Shown: positions 19,716-26,651 of the stretch, piece after piece | How the letters are laid out: every line of letters begins with the position of its first letter | How positions within the stretch are numbered: the first letter of the stretch is position 1 | Origin: Hyphochytrium catenoides | Lineage: Eukaryota > Sar > Hyphochytriomycetes > Hyphochytriales > Hyphochytriaceae | Length of the DNA stretch: 26,651 nucleotides | Reading direction: 5' to 3' | Assembly (NCBI GenBank): GCA_900088475.1 | Contig: FLMG01002635.1 | Location: forward strand, 3,881-30,531 | Position numbers and translations under genes: made by a program | Notes under the pieces: generated by a model | The model's database searches: none | Told to the model about the DNA's origin: nothing | Seen by the model: the letters and a program-made list of their open reading frames with translations, nothing else

Positions 19716-19744
19716 ATCTTCATCTGAAGCTTCAGACTGAAGAT
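19716..19744. promoter_or_regulatory. 29-bp hyphenated palindrome upstream of the Tim21/Coa1-like gene
   Basis: The sequence ATCTTCA-T-CTGAAG / CTTCAG-AC-TGAAGAT is almost perfectly self-complementary about the 19729/19730 centre, with one T on the left opposite AC on the right. It lies 88 bases before the minus-strand ATG. Its core TGAAGCTTCA also occurs at 4131 and 12402. It is a plausible transcription-factor site or hairpin; function is inferred only. Confidence 0.5.
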
Positions 19745-20004
19745 TTCTTCATCATCAGAACCACGGCCTGCGGCGAATTCTTCCCTATTGACCTGATATT
19801 ATCGTAGTACCTCTGCCCTAAATGTAGTAGGGCTAAAAGAAATTTAGGTATTATATTTGAGCAGCAGAGCGGGTAGTTGTAGTGATTGAGTCCAGAGTGG
19901 CGTCATTATATTGTCGCTTTTTATAGGAGAGATAGGCGTTAGCGGCATGACGTCGTGGTGTGAGTGATGGTTCTGAAGGTGCAGTTGTCACGACTCCCCA
20001 GACG

Positions 20005-20014
20005 TCATCAGAAT

Positions 20015-20074
<60 letters not shown>

Positions 20075-20196
20075 TCATCATCAAAATGCTCTCTCTCTCT
20101 CTCTCCTCTCTCTCACACTCATCATCAAATGCTCGCTCTCTCTCTCTCTCTCACTCATCATCGAAATGCTCTCTCTCTCTCACTCATCATCGAAAT

Positions 20197-20230
<34 letters not shown>
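20005..20230. repeat. Compound minisatellite: CACTCATCATCRAAATGCT units in (CT)n
   Basis: Five related units separated by CT tracts: 20005-20016 (partial, TCATCAGAATGCT-like), 20072-20090, 20115-20132 (one A fewer), 20152-20170 and 20181-20199. The last two are identical over the unit. CT runs of about 10 to 55 bases separate them. The spread looks like duplication of unit plus CT linker. Confidence 0.85.
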
Positions 20231-20232
<2 letters not shown>

Positions 20233-20582
20233 CCTCGGCTCTCTCTCTCTCTGTGTCTCTCTGTCTCTCTCTCTCTTTTCTCTCTCTTGCTTTTCTCTCT
20301 CTCTCCTCCTTCCTCTCAGTCTTTCCTCTCTCTCTGGTGTCTGCTGGGTCGTTTCGTCCCATTTGCACACCATCTCCACTCTTCTCTGTTTGCTCTCTCT
20401 TCCTCTCTCTTTCCCTCTGTGGTCGCTACATACGTTCTGTCTATAAGGCCGCCAGTCCCTTTTCGCTGCAGTCCGTCTATCCATCTGCTCGCGTGTCTCG
20501 CGAGTGTTGCCTGAGCTCTGCACCATCAAGACGACACCTCTCCTGACCAGTGTCCAAGAGGGTCTCGCTTCTTTCTGGAGAA

Positions 20583-20607
20583 AAGAGAGAGGGAAGGAGA
20601 GAGAGAG

Positions 20608-20638
<31 letters not shown>

Positions 20639-20641
20639 GAG
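20583..20641. repeat. (GA)n tract before the lipoate ligase start
   Basis: Purine tract of GAGA with AAGA breaks, ending about 30 bases before the ATG at 20671. It probably lies in the 5' untranslated region or core promoter. It is complementary in type to the CT tracts at 20017-20070 and in intron 1. Confidence 0.75.
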
Positions 20642-20670
20642 ACGCAGAAAGCACCTGCTGGTGGTTAAGG

Positions 20671-21336
20671 ATGGCGGCATTGCTAAGGCAGAGGCCGCGC
20701 TTGCGTCTCCTGCAGCTGCGGGAGATGCCAATCTTTGACCAACTCTGTCTCGAAGAGAAGCTGTTACGACACACAGAGGACAACTGGTAAGGATAGCAAC
20801 CTCTCTCTTTCTTACTCTCTTTAATGATGAACCAACAGGTCTGAGCTTGGTCTCTCTCTCTCTCTCAGTCTCTCTCTCCGCAGGCTCTCTCTCTCCCCAC
20901 AGTGTCTCTCCGCACCGTGTCTCTCCCTTTGTTCCTCTCTCTCTGTCCCTCTCTCTCTCTGTCTCTCTCTCTCTCTTTGTCTCTCCTCTATATTTGCATA
21001 TATCCTCTCTTCTTGCTGTCTGCAACGGTCGGTCTCTGCCTCTCTCCTTCTGTCCTTTCCCTCTTCTTCCATTCTCTCTCTGCCCTTTCTCTCTTCTTGC
21101 ATTCCACATACACTGCTGGCCAAGAGAGCTTTCTCTCTGTCTTTCACTTCTCGCGCTCTTGTTTGGCCCTCGTGGACTTCTCGCATCCCTTCCCACTAAT
21201 CAATTTTGGCTTCTCCGCCCTCTCTCTTTGTCTTCTCTCTCTCTCTCTCTCTCTCCCTGTCTCTCTCTCTCTCTCTCTCTGTCTGTCTCTCTCTCTCTCT
21301 TTTCTCTATCCCTCTCTGGCGCTCTCTCGTCCTTCC

Positions 21337-21368
<32 letters not shown>

Positions 21369-21573
21369 TCTCTCTTTCTTTCTCTATCTTCCCCTCTGTC
21401 TTCCTCTTTCACTGACAGGTTCGTGGTGAACGAGGGAGAGATAGCTCCCACGGTAGTGTTAGGGATAAATGGCAAGCCAGAGCGGCTGCTGCACGTTGAT
21501 AAAGTTAGAAGGTGAGAGGGGGCAGTAGGACGAGAGAGAGAGATGGACGATCGATGGACGGTTTAGGGAAAGA

Positions 21574-21604
<31 letters not shown>

Positions 21605-22204
21605 CGAGAAAAATGGGTAGAAGAGAAAGCAGAGAACAGTGGGAAGTGAAAGAGACCAGAGGGTCGGTACGAGAAAAGACAGCGCGAAAGAGGACACTCG
21701 CAATAACTCACCAGAGAGAGAGAGATGGGAAGAGAGAGAAAGAGAGAAAGAGCGAGAGAGCGAGAGAGAGTACAAGAAGGAGCAAGAGAGGGAGAGAGCG
21801 AGTCGTGACGGTTAGAGTGAAGAAAAGGCTTGCTAAGAAGATCGTAATTTAGGCAGGAGTTCCTTAGAGCGTAAACCATTTCCTTGCTGTCACTAATCTG
21901 TCTCTCTCTCTCTCTTTTCTCTCCATGTCGCTCCTCTGTGGTCTCTCTCGCTGTCCCAGTGACGGGATTCCGTTGATAAAGAGATTCTCAGGCGGTGGGA
22001 CGGTGGTCGTGGACCGGAACACTGTCTTCACGGCATTCATTTGCAACAAAGGGGACATCACAGGCGTGGAGCCCTTTCCTCGGCCCATCATGAACTGGAC
22101 AGAGAGCTTCTATAGACCTGTCTTTACAGATTTATGCGGCAATAAGCAGGTCTCTCTCTCTGTCTTCCTCTTTCTCTCTCTTTTTCATTCTTTCTTTCTT
22201 TCTT

Positions 22205-22241
<37 letters not shown>

Positions 22242-22790
22242 GTATTTCTGCGCTTTTTTCTCTCTCACACGATTGACGCGGCAGGGAGCATCTCTCTCTC
22301 TCTCCTCTTTTGTCGCTCTCTCGATCTTTTCTCTCTTGCTTGCGGGCTCTCTCTCTTCTGTCCCGGTTTCTTCTTTCTCTTATTGTCCAGTGCCTATGAT
22401 TCCTTCTGACTCGACCGTCATCGTAGCTACATATCTTCTTACTGACTTCCTTTTAGATTAGTCTTTCACTAGCCTGCAGCGTCTCCTAAACCTTCTCTTC
22501 CCTTCTCTCACCGTTTGTCCGTCTCTCAAACCGTCTTTCTCTCTTTGTTTCTGCTCGCTCTTCGCCCGTCTCTTCTTTCATGGATGTCCCACTTCTCACC
22601 CATCTTCTCTTCCTTCCTGGCGTTCCGTGCTGTAGGAGTTTAGCCTTCTCGAGCATGACTACGTGCTTGGCAAAAGGAAATTTGGAGGCAATGCCCAAAG
22701 TGAGTGCAAGCGCTCCTTCTATTGTCTCTGCTCTGTGGAACTCTCTCTGTTCTCGGGGACCGTCGCACTACTTTCTCTGCTTCTGGCCAT

Positions 22791-22858
<68 letters not shown>

Positions 22859-23362
22859 GTTCAGAGAACAGTCAGAGATATGGCGAGTGGCCCTCAAAGG
22901 CTGAGTTCTATCAAACTACGCTCTTCCTCTACTTTCCTTTCTCTTGCTCGGCATCGCCCGCCATCGTCACTTAACTTCGCTTCTCTCCAATCTCCCACTC
23001 TCTCTCTCTCTCCCTCTCTCTTCCTCTCTCCCTCCCTCTTTTCTCTCCTCCTTGCAATGCAAGGCATTATAAAAGACCGATGGATCCATCACACATCATT
23101 CCTCTGGAGCTTTGACAGCAATAACATGAGCTACCTGCAGATCCCAGAGAAGCGTCCGGACTATAGAAAAGACAGAGATCACGATGAATTTCTATGCAGA
23201 TTAGAGGAATTTGTAAGAGAGAGAGACAGCGTGAGAGACAGAATGGCAGCAGAGCTTCCTCAGTGGTTTGAAGTGGTAGAAAGTACTCTGGAGGAGGCTG
23301 AGAGTCTAGCAGAAGAGGGAGAGAAAGCGTTTACACCGCGGACATTCTGGCTACACTTTTAA
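20671..23362 (+). CDS. Lipoate-protein ligase A family protein (BPL/LPL catalytic domain)
   Basis: Proteins of this family attach lipoate or octanoate to lysines of lipoyl domains in 2-oxoacid dehydrogenases and the glycine cleavage H protein. Five exons join in phase to 253 residues: 20671-20786, 21419-21511, 21960-22149, 22636-22699, 23064-23362. The protein aligns from end to end with the plant/alga putative lipoate ligase type: MPIFDQLCLEEKLLR at 19-33, NEGEIAPTVVLGINGKPE in exon 2, IKRFSGGGTVVVD at 76-88 (the substrate-binding glycine loop), FICNKGDI, and GKRKFGGNAQS at 145-155, where Lys148 is the expected catalytic lysine. IKDRWIHHTSFLW and YRKDRDHDEFLCRLE follow. The 18 residues before MPIFDQL are Arg/Leu-rich (RQRPRLRLLQLR) and could be a short organelle-targeting signal. 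All introns are CT-rich, but introns 2 and 4 also carry long GA blocks. Confidence 0.96.
20841..21415. repeat. CT-rich intron 1 of the lipoate ligase gene
   Basis: Most of the 632-base intron (20787-21418) is pyrimidine, with near-pure (CT)n at 21232-21300 and 21337-21370. Short semi-repeats of CTCTCCGCA/CTCTCCCCACAG occur near 20875-20920. The tract gives many overlapping Ser/Leu frames on plus and Arg/Glu frames on minus, none of them real. Confidence 0.85.
21528..21840. repeat. GA-rich block inside intron 2 of the lipoate ligase gene
   Basis: Purine-rich (GAGAGA, GAAAGAGAGA) although the gene runs plus, so this is opposite in polarity to the intron's own CT tract near 21898-21930 and to intron 1. 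It is complementary in type to the tracts on both sides of exon 2. Confidence 0.8.
22206..22242. repeat. (CT)n-(TA)n compound microsatellite
   Basis: About eleven CT units run straight into about eight TA units, in intron 3 of the lipoate ligase gene. Confidence 0.85.
22796..22857. repeat. (GA)n microsatellite in intron 4 of the lipoate ligase gene
   Basis: Nearly pure GA for about 60 bases with two AAGA breaks. Its polarity is opposite to the CT tract further on in the same intron (22998-23050). Confidence 0.85.
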
Positions 23363-23956
23363 CGGCCTCTAACCCGGCTTGGAACGGAAAACTTTGTTCT
23401 CTTTCTTCTCTTGGCCCTCTTTTCTCTGCTGTGAGACAAGCCACGTGACTCCTCTCTTTGTCCCTCTCTTTCTGTCTCTTTCTCTGTCTCGTCTTCCGTT
23501 AGCCACCTCCTGCAAGGCGAGCAGAGGTGATTAGGTCTCTCACTCTCTCTCTATCGGTCTGTGGGTCTGTCTCTCTCTAACCCCCCCTCTGTCTCTCTTT
23601 TCACTCCGCAGTCTCTCTCCTCTATGTTCTGACATACACTTGAATCTCTTCTGGCTGACAAGGTGAATAGATGAAAATGACAAAGATAGACTGCCTCTCT
23701 TGCTGTGTTAGTGTTAGAAGAGAGGAAAGAAAGGAGGCATGGACTGTTAATGAGACAGGGGAACTTGAGATCCTGGCCATCTTCTAATCGCCTTGTTAGT
23801 TTGTTGAAGGACGTCACAGACAAACAGCGGTTGAGAGCAAAAGAGAGAGAGAAAAGAGAGGGAAGAGAGAAACTCATGAAAGAAGACCAAGCAATAGGCT
23901 AGCCTGCGAAGGGAAAGAGAGAGAATAGGGACGGTTTGTGCCAGAGCAGCACGTCA
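23363..23956. other. Convergent intergenic spacer
   Basis: The 594 bases lie between the TAA of the lipoate ligase gene (plus) and the TGA of the ankyrin gene (minus). The left part (23400-23610) is CT-rich and the right part (23830-23935) is GA-rich, so the CT strand follows each neighbouring gene's sense strand. I see no coding exon, no RNA gene and no clear polyadenylation signal. Confidence 0.6.
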
Positions 23957-25111
23957 TCAGCTGCTGAAGCAAGCTCCCACGGCATCATTGAGAGCTACAT
24001 CTGCTGCTGTCTTTCCTGCCTTGTTCGCCGCCTTTCTATCGGCTCCAGCAGCCAGCAGAACCTTCACCACAGAGGTGAAGCCACAGCGGGAAGCGAGGTG
24101 CAAAGCAGTGTTTCCTAAGAGCAAAGGGAAGAAGAGAAGCGCAAGCAGTTAGCGGGGAAAGAGAGAGAGAGTAAAAGTATCAATAAAAAGAGAGATGGAC
24201 GAGAGAGTCAACGAGAGAAGAACAGAGAGGGAGAGAGGAGAAGGGAAAAGAGAGGAAGAGAGAGAGAGTCAGAAGGTGAAAAATGGTTCGCTTCCCCATG
24301 GTAATAGGAAGGGAGAATGAGGAGAAAATTGAGTTCGAGACAGAGAAGAAAACAGAGCCGCAAGTACAAAAAGAGAGAGAGAGAGACAGAGAGAGAGAGA
24401 GAGACCGAGAAAGAGAGAGAAAGACCGAGAGAGCGAGAGAGAGAGAGCAAAGAAAAACAAGCTCACCCTCTTTATCGGCTGCTTGAGCGTTAGCGCCCAT
24501 TCCGATCAGCTTCTCCACCAGGGAAGAGTGTCCGTTGGTGACTGCCCGGTGGAGAGGAGTCACAGCGTTTCCATTGACAGCGTTCACATCTCCGCCAGCG
24601 GAGAGAAACATCTCACAGGGCGCGATGACTCCCCTGGCGGCCGCCCAGTGCAGAGGAGTATTCCCCGCATCGTCCTTAGTCTTCGGGTCAGCTCCTGCTT
24701 CCAAGAGGGCCTGCAGTTGACCAAGAGGAGTGAGAGAGAGGAAGGAAAGAGAGAGAAAGAGAGCGAGAAGGAGGGAGAGAAAAGTTTCAAGAGAGAGACA
24801 GAGAAAGAGAGAAAGAAAGAGAGGGAGCGAGAGAGAGAGAAAGAAAGAGGGGGAGCGAGTGAAGGAGAGATGAAGAGAGAGAGGTAGGTGGCACAGCGAC
24901 AGGATCGGGCAAGAAAAGGAAAGAGTGAGAGAGAAAAGAGGAGGGTAGGTCAACCGCAGACAGCAAGATAGGGAGAGGAGCAAATATAAGGAGGAGAGAT
25001 AATGAAAGACGACAGAAGGACATAAAGATGTACAGAAACAGAGAAAAATCTAGTGGTAGAATAAGCCAGAGAGAGAGAGAGAGATCGCTCTGTGTAAATA
25101 GGTAGATATAG

Positions 25112-25156
<45 letters not shown>

Positions 25157-25938
25157 CGACAAGAATAGCAAGAGAGATTAAGCTAGGGGTGGAGATAGAG
25201 AGAAAATAGAGGGAGAGTAAGGAGAAAGGAGCGGGAGCACGTTAAGTGCTAGAGAGAGGAATAGACAACAGCAACCTCCTCCCCAGGTTTGGAGAAGCAG
25301 AGGAGTTGCTTGGCCCTGCTACCTTGATAATGTCTTCTTTGATGATGTTCGCCGCGTGATGCAGAGGGCGCATTCCTCCGTACCCAGCAGTCTGCAGCGC
25401 AATGGCGTCAGTCAGAACCTTTGCCTCTGTCTCTCTCTCTCTCTCACTCTCTCTCTCTCTCATTTACGCTCCTCTCATTTGCTCGCCGCACATTGCCCCC
25501 TCTCTAATAACGTTCTCTCTCTCTCTCTCCTCTGTCTCTCTAATGCTCTCTCTCTCTCTCTGTTGTTCTTTTCTCTGTCTCTCTTCTTCTGTCTTCTTCC
25601 CTCTCCTCTCCTCTGTCTACCCTCTCTGTGTGTGTGTCTCTCTCCCTTTGTGTCTCTCCCTCTCCCCTTCGTGTGCCCTTTTCTCTTACCCTTTGTGTCT
25701 CTCTTCCCCTTCCTCCTCTTTCACCGGCCTAATGGCCTGGCCTTACCTCTACATCCACCTTCCGACTCAAAAGGAGAGACACTACCTCCAGGTTTCCGCT
25801 TCTGCAAGCCCAGATCAGCGGAGGGCAACCGAACTCGTCCTAGAAGCAGACACAGTGTATGTGTGAGAGCGGCCGCGAGAGGAGAGGAAGAGAAGGAGAG
25901 AGCGAGCGAGAGAGAGTGAGAGAGAGAAAAAAAAAAGT

Positions 25939-25975
<37 letters not shown>

Positions 25976-26231
25976 TGGATGAGAGAAGAGAGAGTCATAG
26001 AAAACGATAGAAGTGAAAATGAAAGAGAGAAAGGCATGGCACAAAATGGCCAGGGCCAAAGGGGTTGTGAGGAGTCTGAGCAATGAGACAGAAGCGCCGA
26101 CGCATCGCTACCTTGGCTGCCAGGTCGATGCTCTGGCTCTCGATGAGCTCCTTCAAAGGCCCAATGCTGCCGAGTGCAGCCAACCGATGAGGATTTCTAT
26201 CACTTTGAGGCTGAGCAAGCGTTGCCATCAT
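23957..26231 (-). CDS. Ankyrin-repeat protein
   Basis: Five exons on the minus strand join in phase to 238 residues: 26231-26112, 25839-25747, 25424-25323, 24710-24467, 24114-23957. Nearly the whole protein is ankyrin repeats, about six plus a C-terminal half repeat: NPHRLAALGSIGPLKELIE; DEFGCPPLIWACRSGNLEVV; YGGMRPLHHAANIIKED; GNTPLHWAAARG; NAVTPLHRAVTNGHSSLVEK; and GNTALHLASRCGFTSVVKVL. It ends in KAGKTAADVAL. Ankyrin stacks are protein-binding scaffolds; there is no catalytic domain, signal peptide or membrane segment, so the partner is unknown. Exon borders tend to fall near repeat borders. The start is the first of two adjacent ATGs; a likely 5' UTR intron (CCG|GTGAGC near 26333 to CTAG at 26235) lies just before it. 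Intron 2 has a GA-rich sense strand, unlike the rest of the gene. Confidence 0.9.
25114..25153. repeat. (GA)n microsatellite
   Basis: Nearly pure GA, in intron 3 of the ankyrin gene (CT on that gene's sense strand). Confidence 0.8.
25911..25974. repeat. GA-rich microsatellite with an A-run
   Basis: GAGA tract broken by an A-run at about 25928-25936 and then pure GA to 25972. It lies in intron 1 of the ankyrin gene. Confidence 0.8.
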
Positions 26232-26651
26232 GGGCTAGAGCGGGAGAGAGACCACGAAGACTGAATGACAGGATCTCCGTCTTCAGACAGCTTGTATACT
26301 AGAGAGACAGCAGTTGGTGCTCGACAGCTCACCGGGAAAGCGAAGATAAGACTTGTCTCGATGGGTGTGATGGATGATGGTAGGAGAGCCAGCCCTAGAG
26401 ACTCAAGGGAATGAATGGGCCATGAGAGAGAGAGAGTTGGAAGGACGAGCGATAGATGAGGAGGGGTTGAGATGACGGAAGGGAGAGAAAGAGAGAGGGG
26501 GGAGAAGGAGAGCAAGAGAGAGACAGAAAGAGAGACTGAGAGCGAGAGCGAGCGAGAGAGAGAGTGAGAGCGAGCGAGCGAGAGAGAGCGAGAGAGAGGG
26601 GGAGAGAGCGAGAGCGAGAGCGAGAGCGAGAGAGAGAGAGAGAGAGAGAGA
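26232..26651. other. Upstream region of the ankyrin gene, ending in GA/GC repeats
   Basis: Contains the probable 5' UTR and promoter of the minus-strand ankyrin gene. From about 26480 to the window end it is simple repeat: GA with regular GC steps (GAGCGAGA units at 26538-26630), then pure GA at the end. I see no further exon. Confidence 0.55.

Larger units (their letters stand above)
19629..20670. promoter_or_regulatory. Divergent promoter region between the Tim21/Coa1-like gene and the lipoate ligase gene
   Basis: About 1 kb between two start codons facing apart. The first ~340 bases are ordinary mixed sequence with a hyphenated palindrome at 19716-19744. Then comes a compound CT minisatellite (20005-20230), pyrimidine-rich sequence to about 20420, and a GA tract (20583-20641) directly before the lipoate ligase start. 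No coding exon fits; the long Ser/Leu frames are dinucleotide artefacts. Confidence 0.55.

Noticed and set aside
20005-20230. CRISPR-like array (repeated unit with spacers)
   Set aside because: The spacers are CT dinucleotide tracts of varying length, not unique sequence, and the setting is a eukaryotic promoter.
20013-20546. Long Ser/Leu-rich (plus) and Arg/Glu-rich (minus) open frames, also at 11537-11829, 13768-14180, 15647-16259, 20821-21515, 24180-24983 and 25356-26086
   Set aside because: CT repeats read as Leu/Ser and GA repeats as Arg/Glu in every frame. They lack stops for that reason, lie in introns or spacers, and show no domain.
1-26651. tRNA, rRNA, transposon or viral genes
   Set aside because: I looked for cloverleaf arms, rRNA cores, terminal repeats, and reverse transcriptase, transposase or capsid motifs and saw none.

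Overview
The window is nuclear DNA of a protist-like eukaryote. The evidence is seven multi-exon protein genes whose exons join in phase through GT-AG introns, and the absence of operons, Shine-Dalgarno sites and bacterial or phage genes. Stops used are TAA (four genes) and TGA (three), which fits the standard code. A ciliary transition-zone protein (TMEM237) suggests a lineage that builds cilia or flagella at some stage. A plant/alga-style lipoate ligase and very CT-rich introns would fit an alveolate or stramenopile alga, but that placement is a weak inference.

Layout: (1) 295-2933 (+) TMEM237 family membrane protein. (2) 2934-4482 is unresolved, with weak competing readings on both strands and out-of-phase coiled-coil fragments. 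(3) 4483-6018 (+) a WW / WH2 / poly-Gly / WH2 / coiled-coil protein, a candidate actin regulator. (4) 12289-6251 (-) COG2, 20 exons. (5) 12941-16392 (+) Wss1/SPRTN-type DNA-protein-crosslink protease with WLM domain, SHP box, SUMO-interacting motif and two RanBP2 zinc fingers. (6) 19628-16854 (-) mitochondrial inner-membrane protein of Tim21/Coa1 type. (7) 20671-23362 (+) lipoate-protein ligase A family. (8) 26231-23957 (-) ankyrin-repeat protein.

From gene 3 onward the genes alternate in strand. This gives convergent ends (6018/6251, 16392/16854, 23362/23957) and divergent heads (12289/12941, 19628/20671). The genes have no shared pathway: cilium, cytoskeleton, Golgi tethering, DNA repair, mitochondrial assembly and lipoylation. 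They look like ordinary housekeeping neighbours.

Most of the remaining sequence is CT or GA tract. CT normally lies on the sense strand of introns, so the tracts show gene direction. Many long open frames here are only these tracts (Leu/Ser on one strand, Arg/Glu on the other). Exon models were built by hand from splice sites, phase and family recognition. No search was run.
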